A stretch of DNA of 64,000 nucleotides from Tenacibaculum sp. 190524A05c (lineage in GTDB: Bacteria; Bacteroidota; Bacteroidia; Flavobacteriales; Flavobacteriaceae): contig NZ_OZ038523.1 in NCBI RefSeq assembly GCF_964036595.1, positions 3,540,501-3,604,500 of the forward strand, read 5' to 3'. Positions within the stretch are counted from its first letter, which is position 1, and each line of letters opens with the position of its first letter. Positions 8,585-17,645 of the stretch are shown here, one piece after another. A program made the translations under genes and the position numbers. The notes under the pieces are model-generated. The model made no database searches, had not been told where the DNA came from, and saw only the letters and a list, made by a program, of their open reading frames with translations.

Positions 8585-9571
8585 ATGAAAGCGATTTTAA
8601 ACGATTTGTATCAGCACAAACGATTAACAAAAATTGAAGCAAAACAGATTTTAATTGATATTGCTAAAGAACAATATAATGATGCGCATTTAGCTTCTTT
8701 CTTAACTGTGTTTATGATGCGTCCAATAACTGCTGAAGAATTAGCAGGATTTAGAGAAGCATTATTAGAATTGGCAATTAAAGTTGATTTATCTGAGTTC
8801 AATACCATTGATATAGTTGGAACAGGAGGAGATGGAAAAGACACGTTTAATATCTCAACTCTAACTTCATTTGTAGTTGCAGGAACTGGACAAAAAGTGG
8901 CTAAACATGGAAATTATTCTGTTTCATCAAAGTCGGGTTCTTCTGATATGTTAGAGAGTTTTGGATATGAATTTACAAATGATGAGTCGGTACTAAAGGC
9001 TCAATTAGAAAAAGCAAATATTTGTTTTTTACATGCTCCGAAATTTCATCCAGCAATGAAGGCAGTCGGTCCAATTCGTAAGGCTTTAAAATTAAAGACA
9101 TTTTTCAATATGTTGGGGCCTTTGGTAAATCCAAGTTTTGCTCAAAATCAATTGTTGGGTACATTTAATTTAGAAGTAGCTAGATTATACAATTATATCT
9201 TACAAGAAGAAGGAACCAACTATGGAATAGTTCATGCTTTAGATGGATATGATGAAATATCATTAACTGGAGGATTTAAGTTATTTACAAAACAAGGTGA
9301 GCAATTAATAACTCCAGAAGATTTAGGAATTCAACGTGTTGAACAATCAGATATTTACGGAGGAAACTCTGTAGAAGAAGCGGCAAAAATTTTCAAAACA
9401 ATTTTAAATGGTGAAGGTACAGAAGCACAAAATAGTGTTGTGCTTACAAATGCTGCCTTTGCATTAACAATAATAGACTCAAATAAAGACTTTTCAGCTG
9501 CTTTTGAAGAAGCAAAATCGTCATTATTCGGAGGGAAAGCAAAAGAGTGTTTACAAAAATTAGTGAGTTAA
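8585..9571 (+). CDS. trpD: Anthranilate phosphoribosyltransferase
   Basis: Transfers phosphoribose from PRPP to anthranilate. It has 328 residues, the usual length. The PRPP-binding glycine-rich loop GTGGDGKDTFNIST lies near residue 80, followed by KHGNYSVSSKSGSSD and FLHAPKFHPAMKAVGPIRK, family hallmarks. It is not fused to trpG, and it is followed by a 92-base spacer with a palindromic repeat before trpC. Confidence 0.96.
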   Translation: MKAILNDLYQHKRLTKIEAKQILIDIAKEQYNDAHLASFLTVFMMRPITAEELAGFREALLELAIKVDLSEFNTIDIVGTGGDGKDTFNISTLTSFVVAGTGQKVAKHGNYSVSSKSGSSDMLESFGYEFTNDESVLKAQLEKANICFLHAPKFHPAMKAVGPIRKALKLKTFFNMLGPLVNPSFAQNQLLGTFNLEVARLYNYILQEEGTNYGIVHALDGYDEISLTGGFKLFTKQGEQLITPEDLGIQRVEQSDIYGGNSVEEAAKIFKTILNGEGTEAQNSVVLTNAAFALTIIDSNKDFSAAFEEAKSSLFGGKAKECLQKLVS

Positions 9572-9581
9572 ATAAACTGTT

Positions 9582-9648
9582 GTCATTACGAGGAAGAATG
9601 ACGAAGTAATCTCAATAAAAAGATTGCTTCACTTTATTCGCAATGACG
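9582..9648. repeat. REP-like palindromic element between trpD and trpC
   Basis: GTCATTACG (9582-9590) pairs with CGCAATGAC (9639-9647), and inside it GAAGTAATCT pairs with AGATTGCTTC with one G-U, giving a long imperfect hairpin. The sequence type (GTCATTGCGAGGAA...GAAGCAATCT) is a familiar dispersed palindrome of Bacteroidota and other genomes. It lies inside the trp transcript and may stabilise or pause it; that role is inferred. Confidence 0.7.
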
Positions 9649-9663
9649 TAATTATTAGATAAA

Positions 9664-10452
9664 ATGACAATTTTAGAGAAGATTATAAATTTCAAAAAGC
9701 AGGAAATAGCTAAAATAAAGTCTGAAGTTCCTGTTAAAAAATTAGTAGAAAGTCCAAAGTTTAAAAGAACTCCAATTTCTTTAAAAGCTTCGTTAACTGA
9801 AGAAGGTTCAACAGGAATTATTGCAGAATTTAAAAGACAATCTCCTTCGAAAGGAATTATCAACGATCAGGTTTCTGTTACTGAAGTTACGAATGGATAT
9901 TTAGATGCAAATGTTGCAGCACAGTCTATCTTAACGGATACTTCTTTTTTCGGAGGAACGATGGCAGATTTAATGGAAGCAAGAACTATTAATACGATCA
10001 AGCCAATTTTACGTAAAGATTTTGTTGTTGATGGTTTTCAAATTGTAGAAGCAAAAGCTATTGGAGCGGATGTGATTTTACTAATTGCGGCTTGTTTAAC
10101 TGCAGAAGAAATTAAGAATTATGGACAATTAGCTAACGATCTTGGGTTAGAGGTTTTATATGAAGTTCATAATCAACAAGATTTAGATAAAATTTCTGAT
10201 TTAGACAATAAGATTATAGGAATCAATAATCGTGATTTAAAAACCTTTAAAGTTGATTTAGAACATTCTATCAATTTAGCAAATCAAATACCAAGTTCGG
10301 CAATTAAAGTTTCTGAAAGTGGAATTAGCAATCCAAGAATTGTTACAGGATTAAAAGAGTACGGTTTTCAAGGGTTTTTAATCGGAGAAAACTTTATGAA
10401 AGAAGAAAATCCAGGAGAAGCTTGTTTAGATTTTATAAATCAAATCAGATAA
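9664..10452 (+). CDS. trpC: Indole-3-glycerol phosphate synthase
   Basis: Converts 1-(2-carboxyphenylamino)-1-deoxyribulose 5-phosphate to indole-3-glycerol phosphate. A 262-residue TIM barrel, not fused to TrpF. IIAEFKRQSPSKG carries the catalytic Lys near residue 56, followed by SILTDTSFFGG, LRKDFVVDGFQI (second catalytic Lys), GINNRDLKTFKVD and SESGI. The gene ends 12 bases before an uncharacterised gene that precedes trpF. Confidence 0.96.
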   Translation: MTILEKIINFKKQEIAKIKSEVPVKKLVESPKFKRTPISLKASLTEEGSTGIIAEFKRQSPSKGIINDQVSVTEVTNGYLDANVAAQSILTDTSFFGGTMADLMEARTINTIKPILRKDFVVDGFQIVEAKAIGADVILLIAACLTAEEIKNYGQLANDLGLEVLYEVHNQQDLDKISDLDNKIIGINNRDLKTFKVDLEHSINLANQIPSSAIKVSESGISNPRIVTGLKEYGFQGFLIGENFMKEENPGEACLDFINQIR

Positions 10453-10464
10453 TAACACAATAGT

Positions 10465-10974
10465 TTGAAAATAGAGAATTATAAAATAGTTGATTGGGAG
10501 GTTTCAGAAACGGGAGTTTTGTTGGATGAAAATGAAGGTTGGATTTTAATAAAATCTATTCCTGGTGACTATCAGTTAGATGGTTTTAAATTATTGAATA
10601 AGAATCATATTGAAGAAAGATCAAAAGTTGAAAACTCTAGCGTAATCCAAAAGGTGATAGAATTAAAAGAAATTAAAGTTCAAAATCCAAGTGACTTTAA
10701 ATTTGGTAATACAATTGAGATTTTACAAAGTTTAGAAACAAAATACGGTTGTTTTGAGTTTCAAGATGAAGTTGAGGAAGAATTATTTTATGGGACATTA
10801 GGGGAATATGATGAAGAAAGTTTTTCAATAGATTTTATAAAATCCGATGGAACAATAGATTTAGATTTTGATGAAGTTTTCGAAATACAAGATATACGAA
10901 CAATTTCTTTTGAATCGGATTATTTTAATTCAATAAGTCTATTGTATAATCACTGTAAAAAGAACAAGAAATGA
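10465..10974 (+). CDS. Uncharacterised protein inside the trp operon (x)
   Basis: A 169-residue acidic protein that I do not recognise. The start is TTG at 10465; no ATG is available upstream in frame, and the gene lies 12 bases after trpC. It overlaps trpF by 4 bases (ATGA), so the two are translationally coupled. It appears all-beta at both ends (DENEGWILIKSIPGDYQLDGFKLL; YGTLGEYDEESFSIDFI) with a helical middle. It has no signal peptide, membrane segment or catalytic motif. Its position suggests co-expression with tryptophan enzymes, but it may just be a passenger. Confidence 0.7.
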   Translation: MKIENYKIVDWEVSETGVLLDENEGWILIKSIPGDYQLDGFKLLNKNHIEERSKVENSSVIQKVIELKEIKVQNPSDFKFGNTIEILQSLETKYGCFEFQDEVEEELFYGTLGEYDEESFSIDFIKSDGTIDLDFDEVFEIQDIRTISFESDYFNSISLLYNHCKKNKK

Positions 10975-11585
10975 AGCTGAAAGTTTGTGGTATGAAATAC
11001 GTAGATAATATTCGGCAAGTTGCTGAATTAAAACCTGATTATTTAGGTTTTATCTTCTACGAAAGATCTAAAAGAAACTTTGAAGGTATTATACCTGAAA
11101 TACCGAAAGGAATAAAAAAGACAGGTGTATTTGTAAATGAATATTTAGAGATTTTAGTTTCACTTGCTGAAGAGTATAAGTTAGAAGCTTTACAGTTGCA
11201 CGGAGACGAATCTGTAGCCTATATTCAAGAAATAAAAAAGCATTTGCCAAAAGTTGAAATCATTAAAGTTTTTGGAATTAAAGACGCTTTTGATTTTTCA
11301 ATTCTTGAAGCATACGAATCAGTAGTAGATTATTTCTTATTTGATACTAAAGGAAAAGAAAGAGGAGGAAATGGAGTTGTATTCGATTGGACAGTGTTGA
11401 AAAATTATCCTTCAACAAAACCATTTTTTTTAAGTGGAGGAATTGGTTTAGAAGAAGTAACTGCTGTAAAAGAAATAAGCAAAACCAATTTACCAATTTA
11501 TGCTATTGACGTAAACAGTAAATTTGAAACAGAACCCGGTTTAAAATCTATAAAAAAACTTAAAAAGTTTAAAAATGAAATATAA
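10971..11585 (+). CDS. trpF: Phosphoribosylanthranilate isomerase
   Basis: Isomerises N-(5-phosphoribosyl)anthranilate in the third step of the pathway. A 204-residue TIM barrel. The N-terminal [12 protein letters not shown] has the catalytic Cys, QLHGDES and [14 protein letters not shown] (catalytic Asp) follow, and [11 protein letters not shown] binds phosphate. It overlaps the gene before it by 4 bases and trpB by 11 bases, indicating tight coupling. Confidence 0.95.
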   Translation: MKLKVCGMKYVDNIRQVAELKPDYLGFIFYERSKRNFEGIIPEIPKGIKKTGVFVNEYLEILVSLAEEYKLEALQLHGDESVAYIQEIKKHLPKVEIIKVFGIKDAFDFSILEAYESVVDYFLFDTKGKERGGNGVVFDWTVLKNYPSTKPFFLSGGIGLEEVTAVKEISKTNLPIYAIDVNSKFETEPGLKSIKKLKKFKNEI

Positions 11586-12753
11586 TCCAGACAAAAACGG
11601 TTATTACGGAGAGTTTGGGGGAGCGTTTATTCCAGAATTATTATATCCAAACGTAAAAGAACTAGAAGACAACTATATTAAAATTATAGAGTCTGAATCT
11701 TTCCAAAAGGAATACAAAGCTTTATTGAAAGATTATGTAGGACGTCCAAGTCCATTGTATTATGCCAATCGCTTATCAGAAAAATATGGAGCTCATATTT
11801 ACTTAAAGCGTGAAGATTTAAATCATACAGGTGCACACAAGGTAAACAATACAATTGGTCAAATCTTAATTGCAAAGCGCTTAGGAAAGACTCAAATTAT
11901 TGCAGAAACAGGAGCAGGTCAACATGGTGTTGCTACAGCCACAGTTTGTGCTTTAATGGATGTAGAATGTATCGTTTTCATGGGAGAAAAAGATATCGAA
12001 CGTCAAGCTCCAAATGTTGCTCGTATGAAAATGCTAGGTGCAAAAATTGTTCCTGCTACAAGTGGTAGTAAAACCTTAAAAGATGCAACAAACGAAGCAA
12101 TTCGTTACTGGATTCAAAACCCAGAGACTTTTTATTTAATTGGTTCTGTTGTTGGTCCTCATCCACATCCAGATATGGTAGCTCGTTTACAAGCAATTAT
12201 TTCAGAAGAAATAAAATGGCAACTAAAAGAGAAAACTGGAAAAGAAAATCCTGATACCATTATTGCTTGTGTTGGAGGTGGAAGCAATGCAGCCGGAGCT
12301 TTTTATCATTATTTAGAAGATGAAGAAGTAGAGTTAATTGCTGTTGAAGCTGCTGGTTTAGGAGTTGATTCTGGAGAAAGTGCTGCAACATCTCAATTAG
12401 GAGAAGTAGGTGTAATTCATGGAAGTAAAACTATTTTAATGCAAGATGAATACGGGCAAATTGTTGAGCCATATTCAATTTCTGCTGGATTAGATTATCC
12501 TGGAGTTGGACCTTTACATGCATTTTTATTTGATTCTAAAAGAGCAAAGTTCATGAATGCTACAGATAAAGAAGCATTACAATCTGCTTTTGAATTAACT
12601 AGATTAGAAGGAATTATTCCAGCTTTAGAATCCGCTCATGCATTTGCGGTATTACCAAAATTAAAACTAGAGTCAGATCAAGTTGTAGTGATTAATTTAT
12701 CGGGTAGAGGAGACAAAGATTTACAAACTTATATCAAGCATTTAGAAGAATAA
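11575..12753 (+). CDS. trpB: Tryptophan synthase beta chain
   Basis: Condenses indole with serine using PLP, in complex with TrpA. It has 392 residues. [14 protein letters not shown] contains the PLP-binding Lys (about 85), [13 protein letters not shown] the catalytic Glu, and [10 protein letters not shown] the phosphate-binding glycine loop. [16 protein letters not shown] and LSGRGDKD complete the PLP site. It is a TrpB1-type chain. It overlaps trpF by 11 bases and is followed after 7 bases by a pair of uncharacterised genes that separate it from trpA. Confidence 0.97.
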   Translation: MKYNPDKNGYYGEFGGAFIPELLYPNVKELEDNYIKIIESESFQKEYKALLKDYVGRPSPLYYANRLSEKYGAHIYLKREDLNHTGAHKVNNTIGQILIAKRLGKTQIIAETGAGQHGVATATVCALMDVECIVFMGEKDIERQAPNVARMKMLGAKIVPATSGSKTLKDATNEAIRYWIQNPETFYLIGSVVGPHPHPDMVARLQAIISEEIKWQLKEKTGKENPDTIIACVGGGSNAAGAFYHYLEDEEVELIAVEAAGLGVDSGESAATSQLGEVGVIHGSKTILMQDEYGQIVEPYSISAGLDYPGVGPLHAFLFDSKRAKFMNATDKEALQSAFELTRLEGIIPALESAHAFAVLPKLKLESDQVVVINLSGRGDKDLQTYIKHLEE

Positions 12754-12760
12754 CTATTTT

Positions 12761-13159
12761 ATGCTAGCATTTTTTAAACCAATACCAATCTATATTCTTT
12801 TCTATAAAGACAGAATAAAAGTATACAGACTAGATAATGGATTGTTTATTGAAAGAAATGCAGTTATTCCATTTTCAAATTCGAAAATATTATTTGCAAA
12901 TTTTACGGAAGGTGAACGTTTTTTAAGCTCATTAATTTGTGAATTAGTTCCAAGGTTAGGAAGCTTTTTTTCACGTTCCTTAATTGTTTTAGCACATCAA
13001 TTGGAAATGATAAATGAAGGATTATCACAAGTAGAGGAGAGAGCTTTGATTGATGCAATTCGACATAGCTCAGCAGTAGATGTTTTTGTCATTGAAGATG
13101 AAGAAGAATTATCAATTGAACAAGCGATCGTTAAACTCAATAATTTTAAAAATTCATAA
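12761..13159 (+). CDS. MreB-subdomain-like protein in the trp operon, first copy (y)
   Basis: A 132-residue cytoplasmic protein, paralogous to the next gene. Residues 85-115 read AHQLEMINEGLSQVEERALIDAIRHSSAVDVFVIEDEEEL. This resembles the MreB segment in which a Val/Pro-rich strand is followed by VERRAIxESAxxAGAxxVxLIEEP. The N terminus (IYILFYKDRIKVYRLDNG) could match the first strands of an actin fold. If so, only actin subdomain IA is present; phosphate loops 1 and 2 and the ATP-binding residues are missing, so it should not be an ATPase filament. Overlap with the next gene is one base (TAATG). The homology is my reading of the motif. Confidence 0.6.
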   Translation: MLAFFKPIPIYILFYKDRIKVYRLDNGLFIERNAVIPFSNSKILFANFTEGERFLSSLICELVPRLGSFFSRSLIVLAHQLEMINEGLSQVEERALIDAIRHSSAVDVFVIEDEEELSIEQAIVKLNNFKNS

Positions 13160-13557
13160 TGTTTGGAATCTTTAAAACAAACTTAATTTATTTAGTATTG
13201 TATAAGAACAAAGTGAAGATTATTGATTTAATGTCGGGGAAGTTTGTTGAAAAAAATGCAACACAACCTTTTTCAAGTACTAGGATTCTTTGGGCAGATT
13301 ATCAAGTAGGAGAGAATTTTGTTAATACTATACTAAGAGATTTTATTAGTAATTGGGGAGCACATAGAATGCTTGTACATCAAATGGAAATTCTTGAAGG
13401 AGGTTTGTCTGAAGTTGAAAAAAGAGCTTTAATTGATTCTGCTAGACATATGAATGCAAAGGAAGTATATCTAATGGAAGGAGGAGCTGAATTAACTGTA
13501 GGGCAAGCATTAAAAAAGTTAGAATTCCTCAGAGAGGAAGAAAAAAGAACTAAATAG
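13159..13557 (+). CDS. MreB-subdomain-like protein in the trp operon, second copy (z)
   Basis: A 132-residue paralogue of the gene just upstream; the order of strands and the motif are the same. Residues 74-112 (MLVHQMEILEGGLSEVEKRALIDSARHMNAKEVYLMEGG) match the MreB pattern better than the first copy does: VExRAL, a helix ending in an Ala-rich turn, then EVYLM. It ends with a charged helix (EEEKRTK) and no second half of an actin fold. trpA begins 14 bases later. It could be a scaffold, a binding partner of MreB, or a relic domain with a new role; nothing shows a link to tryptophan. Confidence 0.6.
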   Translation: MFGIFKTNLIYLVLYKNKVKIIDLMSGKFVEKNATQPFSSTRILWADYQVGENFVNTILRDFISNWGAHRMLVHQMEILEGGLSEVEKRALIDSARHMNAKEVYLMEGGAELTVGQALKKLEFLREEEKRTK

Positions 13558-13571
13558 AAACCACATTAAAA

Positions 13572-14342
13572 ATGAATACAATTCAACAAATATTTCAAAA
13601 GAAAGATAAAAACCTTTTATCTATATTTTTTACAGCTGGATTTCCAGATTTAAATGGAACTGAAAAAATTATTACGGAATTAGGAAGTAACGGAGTTGAT
13701 TTTATCGAAGTTGGTTTACCTTATTCAGATCCTTTGGCGGATGGACCAACAATTCAGCATAGTAGTTCTGTGGCATTAAAAAATGGAATGAACTTAGATG
13801 TTGTTTTCGAGCAACTTCAGTCTTTAAAAGATAAAAATACAACACCGTTAGTGTTAATGGGATATGTAAACCAAATTATCAAATACGGAGAGGATGCTTT
13901 TTGTCAAAAAGTAGTGGATTGTGGAATTGATACGGTGATTATTCCTGATTTACCAATGGTTGAATATGAAACGCATTACAAAGCTTTATTTGCGAAATAC
14001 GGAATTACGAATGTGTTTTTAATCACACCAAAAACTCCAGATGAGAGAATTCGTAAAATAGATGAATTAACAGAAGGTTTTATTTACATGGTAGCTTCTT
14101 CATCAATTACAGGAGCAAAAGGTGAAATTTCTCAACAGCAAATTGATTATTTCGAAAGAATTAAATCAATGAACTTAAAAAGTAAGTTAATTATTGGGTT
14201 CGGTATTTCTGATAATGCAACGTTTACAAAAGCTTGTGAATATGGAAATGGAGCGATTATCGGATCTGCTTTTATTAAGAGTTTAGACAAAGATGGAGTG
14301 GATGGAACAGCAGGTTTTGTAAAAAGTATAAAAGGAGAATAG
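13572..14342 (+). CDS. trpA: Tryptophan synthase alpha chain
   Basis: Splits indole-3-glycerol phosphate into indole and glyceraldehyde 3-phosphate, and passes indole to TrpB. It has 256 residues. FTAGFPDLNGTEKII, FIEVGLPYSDPLADGPTIQ (with the catalytic Glu and Asp), LMGYVNQI, VIIPDLPMVE, YMVASSSITGAKG and IIGFGISD match the family closely. It is the last gene of the operon and is followed at once by a bidirectional terminator. Confidence 0.97.
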   Translation: MNTIQQIFQKKDKNLLSIFFTAGFPDLNGTEKIITELGSNGVDFIEVGLPYSDPLADGPTIQHSSSVALKNGMNLDVVFEQLQSLKDKNTTPLVLMGYVNQIIKYGEDAFCQKVVDCGIDTVIIPDLPMVEYETHYKALFAKYGITNVFLITPKTPDERIRKIDELTEGFIYMVASSSITGAKGEISQQQIDYFERIKSMNLKSKLIIGFGISDNATFTKACEYGNGAIIGSAFIKSLDKDGVDGTAGFVKSIKGE

Positions 14343-14357
14343 TTCTAAGTATTTTAT

Positions 14358-14397
14358 AAAAAAAAGCCTCATTAAATTAATTTTAGTGAGGCTTTTA
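14358..14397. terminator. Bidirectional terminator after trpA
   Basis: AGCCTCATTAAA pairs with TTTAGTGAGGCT (12 bp, one T-G), with A and T tracts on the two sides. It serves trpA on the plus strand and the DsbA-like gene on the minus strand. Confidence 0.85.
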
Positions 14398-14410
14398 TAT
14401 AATTTGTTTA

Positions 14411-15070
14411 TTATGATTTAACTTTGGTTGAATTGGTAAATTCTTTTAAAATAGATTTAAAAACTCCAATCGGTTGTGCCCCAGTAACAGCTTCCTTTCT
14501 GTTAAAAACTATAGTGGGTACAGATCTTACTCCAAGATTTTGCCAATATTGCTTATTGCTTTGAACTTCATAACGAGCTTCATCATCTTTTAATTTTGCC
14601 AAAGCTTCATCCGCATTTAAACCAACGGCTAATAAAGCTTCCTTTAAAACTTCTTCTTTAGAAACATCTTTTCGTTCGCTGAAATAGGCTGTAGTTAATC
14701 GCATTTTTAATTCAGTTTGTTTACCAAACTTCTTAGCATATTCTAGTAAAATATGAGCATCAAAAGTGTTAACAATTCGCATTCCTTCATAAAAGTCAAA
14801 TGTAAAATCAACATTAGCTCCAGCATCAACTAATCTTTGCCTAGAAGCTTCATGTTGTTCTTTGGTAGAACCATATTTTTGAGTAATGTGTTCTGTTAAA
14901 TCCTGACCTTCTGCTGGCATATGAGGATTTAACTCAAAAGGTTGCCATTCAATTTCTACTTGGTCTGCTATATTTAATTCGTCAATTGCTTTTTGTAAGT
15001 GCTTATATCCAACGGTACACCAAGGGCAAACAACATCAGAAACGATATCTATTTTTAATGTATCTTTCAT
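14411..15070 (-). CDS. DsbA family oxidoreductase (FrnE-like)
   Basis: A 219-residue cytoplasmic thioredoxin-fold protein without a signal peptide. The active-site motif is CPWC near residue 15 (IVSDVVCPWCTVGYKHL), followed by a long helical insertion; VRSVPTIVFN near residue 180 provides the cis-proline. This layout is that of FrnE and related DsbA-like proteins, which act in thiol/disulfide exchange, often under oxidative stress. The substrate is unknown. It is transcribed alone, divergent from the SDR gene at 15241. Confidence 0.88.
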   Translation of the reverse strand: MKDTLKIDIVSDVVCPWCTVGYKHLQKAIDELNIADQVEIEWQPFELNPHMPAEGQDLTEHITQKYGSTKEQHEASRQRLVDAGANVDFTFDFYEGMRIVNTFDAHILLEYAKKFGKQTELKMRLTTAYFSERKDVSKEEVLKEALLAVGLNADEALAKLKDDEARYEVQSNKQYWQNLGVRSVPTIVFNRKEAVTGAQPIGVFKSILKEFTNSTKVKS

Positions 15071-15240
15071 CTATATTTAAATGATATTAATTTTTTCTAT
15101 TGGTAGTTTTTATTCATTATATCTTACAAATGTTTCTTTTTTTATCCTAAAGTAGATTTGGAAAAGTATAAGAGAGATTTGGAAAAGTTTAAAGGTAATA
15201 AATGCCTGAATTTTGTGGTGTAATTTTAAACGAAGAAAAA

Positions 15241-16002
15241 ATGAATTCAAAGAAAACAGCAATAGTTACAGGTGGAAGTAGAGGTTTAGGAAGAGAAATG
15301 GTTTTAAACCTTGCAAAAGAGCAGCACAATATTATCTTTTCCTACCATAGTCAAAAGGATAAAGCGGATGAAGTAATTGAGGAAGTCAAACACTATGGTG
15401 CAAATGCAGTTGCTTTTCATTATGACGCAAATGATCTAAAAAGTGGAGAGGAGTTTTTACAAAATGTAGTGAAGTATCAGGAAGAGAATTATGGAATGCC
15501 GAATTTTGATTTTTTAATCAATAATGCAGGAACAGGAACTTTTAATTTGGTGAAAGATACAGAGGAGGAACAGTTTGATACGATGTTAAATATTCATTTA
15601 AAAAGTGTTTATTTTCTAACTCAAAAAGCACTAAAATATATGAACCAATCAGGTAGAATTATTAATATTTCAAGTGGTTTAACACGATTTAGTTTACCTG
15701 GAATGTCTTCATATGCTATAATGAAGTCGGCAGTTGAAACGTTTACAAAATATTTAGCCAAGGAATTAGGTGAACGAAAAATTACGGCGAATGTAGTTGC
15801 GCCTGGAGCAATTGCAACAGACTTTGCTGGTGCAACAAATAGAGATAATTTGGAGAAAAGAACAATAATAGAAAATATTACAGCACTAGGTCGTGTTGGA
15901 GAGGCTGAAGATATTGGAGGCGTTGTTTCATTTTTATGTTCTGAAAAAGCAGGATGGATTAACGGTCAACGCATTGAAGTTTCGGGAGGAATGGTTTTAT
16001 AA
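15241..16002 (+). CDS. SDR family NAD(P)-dependent oxidoreductase
   Basis: A short-chain dehydrogenase of 253 residues. I prefer the ATG at 15241 (MNSKKTAIVTGGSRGLGR) over the one at 15202, because the nucleotide-binding TGGSRGLG should lie close to the N terminus. NNAG, the catalytic Ser (INISSG) and YAIMK (Tyr and Lys) are present, and the PG motif VAPGAIATDF follows. The substrate cannot be predicted. It is followed after 11 bases by an AraC-type regulator, a common pairing for inducible metabolism. Confidence 0.9.
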   Translation: MNSKKTAIVTGGSRGLGREMVLNLAKEQHNIIFSYHSQKDKADEVIEEVKHYGANAVAFHYDANDLKSGEEFLQNVVKYQEENYGMPNFDFLINNAGTGTFNLVKDTEEEQFDTMLNIHLKSVYFLTQKALKYMNQSGRIINISSGLTRFSLPGMSSYAIMKSAVETFTKYLAKELGERKITANVVAPGAIATDFAGATNRDNLEKRTIIENITALGRVGEAEDIGGVVSFLCSEKAGWINGQRIEVSGGMVL

Positions 16003-16013
16003 TTTTAAGCATC

Positions 16014-16928
16014 ATGAAAGAATTATTGCATTTTAAAAGAATTTCTGACTATCATAAGTTAGCCAACTTAAAAGCTCCACAGCATCCATTAATTAGCTTA
16101 ATTGATTACACTCAAATTAAGTATCCAGAAAATATTAAAGAAATTAAATGGCGACAGGATTATTATACGATTGGCTTAAAAAGAAATGTAGCTTATAAGT
16201 TTTTTTATGGACAGCAAGAATATGATTTTGATGAAGGAGTTATGACTTTTATTGCTCCGAATCAAGTTATGAGTTTAGGAGAAAATCCAAATTTAAATAC
16301 AAAACCAACGGGATGGCTTTTATTAATTCATCCCGACTTCTTTTGGAATACTGATCTTGCTAAAAAGATAAAGAATTATGATTTTTTCGGATATTCTGTA
16401 AGTGAAGCTTTATTTCTTTCTGAAAAAGAGGAGCATTTAATAATTTCATTATTAGAAAATATTTCGTCGGAATACGCTTCAAATATTGATAAGTTTAGTC
16501 AAGATATTATTATCTCTCAACTAACGACATTATTGAATTATGCGAACCGTTTTTATGAGCGGCAATTTATAACTAGAGAAAAGTTAAATCATAGAATTTT
16601 AAATGATTTTGAATTAGTTCTGATAAATTCTTTATCTGATAATGAGTTAGAAGAAAAAGGTTTGCCAACTGTTCAGAAAATAGCCGAAAAATTATCGGTT
16701 ACCCCAAATTATTTAACAGGAGTTTTAAAACATTTAACGGGTCAAAATACACAACAGCACATTCAAAGTTCAATAATTAAAAAGGCAAAAGAAGAGTTAA
16801 CCATAACCAATTCCTCTGTAAGTGAAATTGCGTATAAACTCGGATTCGAATATCCATCTTCCTTTACCAAATTATTTAAGAATAAGACAGATATGTCACC
16901 AGTGGAATTTAGAAGGAAATTTAACTAG
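16014..16928 (+). CDS. AraC family transcriptional regulator
   Basis: A 304-residue protein. The C-terminal ~100 residues hold the two helix-turn-helix units of AraC proteins: TVQKIAEKLSVTPNYLTGVLKHLTG, then VSEIAYKLGFEYPSSFTKLFKNKTDMSPVEFRRKF, the classical AraC signature. The N-terminal ~180 residues resemble a cupin-like effector domain (VMTFIAPNQVMSLGENP). It lies 11 bases after the SDR gene and probably controls it; the effector is unknown. Confidence 0.9.
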   Translation: MKELLHFKRISDYHKLANLKAPQHPLISLIDYTQIKYPENIKEIKWRQDYYTIGLKRNVAYKFFYGQQEYDFDEGVMTFIAPNQVMSLGENPNLNTKPTGWLLLIHPDFFWNTDLAKKIKNYDFFGYSVSEALFLSEKEEHLIISLLENISSEYASNIDKFSQDIIISQLTTLLNYANRFYERQFITREKLNHRILNDFELVLINSLSDNELEEKGLPTVQKIAEKLSVTPNYLTGVLKHLTGQNTQQHIQSSIIKKAKEELTITNSSVSEIAYKLGFEYPSSFTKLFKNKTDMSPVEFRRKFN

Positions 16929-17020
16929 AATTTATAATAAATTAATGTTAGTTTTTAGATGATTAAATGACAAAGCCTAAAACTATAAGTATTTTTGCTA
17001 TAATTTAATCTGATAACGAT

Positions 17021-17569
17021 TTGAAAAAACACCTTACATTATCCAATCTAATATTCGGGATTGCTATTTTCCTTCTTTTGTATAAACCAAGTAGGATTTG
17101 GTTTATACGTCAGCTTTCTTTTAGTCCATCTATTGAGAAAGTAGAGAAAAGTGCTCGTGTATTTAATTATAATTGGAAATTAAAAGGATTAAATACAGAT
17201 GATATTAATTTTTATGATTTTAAAGGAAAGGTAGTTTTTCTTAATTTTTGGGCTACATGGTGTCCACCATGTGTCGCAGAATTACCATCTATTCAGGAGT
17301 TTTATAATAAGTATCAAGATAAAGTTGCTTTTGTTTTTATATCTAATGAGGATGAAGAGGAAATTTTAAAATTTTTCAAACAAACTGGATATGAATTTCC
17401 AGTCTATCAATCAAATGGAAGTTACTTAAATGAATTACCTCCTGTGAATTCAATTCCAAGAACATTTATTCTCGATAAATCCGGAAATATTCGTGTCGAT
17501 AAATCTGGTGCGGCCAATTGGAATAGTGTAAGTTTTCTCAGTTTTATCGATGAAATTTTACTCGATTAA
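17021..17569 (+). CDS. TlpA-like membrane-anchored thioredoxin
   Basis: A 182-residue protein. It begins with TTG at 17021, as there is no better start in frame. Residues 5-25 (LTLSNLIFGIAIFLLLY) form an uncleaved membrane anchor. The thioredoxin domain shows FLNFWATWCPPCVAELPSIQEFY with the CPPC redox pair near residue 80, and the cis-proline segment SIPRTFILDKSG. TlpA-type proteins reduce periplasmic disulfides, for example in cytochrome c assembly. No cytochrome genes lie nearby, so the partner is open. Confidence 0.88.
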   Translation: MKKHLTLSNLIFGIAIFLLLYKPSRIWFIRQLSFSPSIEKVEKSARVFNYNWKLKGLNTDDINFYDFKGKVVFLNFWATWCPPCVAELPSIQEFYNKYQDKVAFVFISNEDEEEILKFFKQTGYEFPVYQSNGSYLNELPPVNSIPRTFILDKSGNIRVDKSGAANWNSVSFLSFIDEILLD

Positions 17570-17645
17570 AGTCTTGTTAAAAAAAACTTAAAATATATCT
17601 TCCTGTTTCGCAAAGCTTTAAATTAGCTGAAAAATCAACTAAATA

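Noticed and set aside
9582..9648. Insertion-sequence remnant between trpD and trpC
   Set aside because: It is a single short palindrome without transposase fragments or target-site duplications, so a REP-like element fits better.
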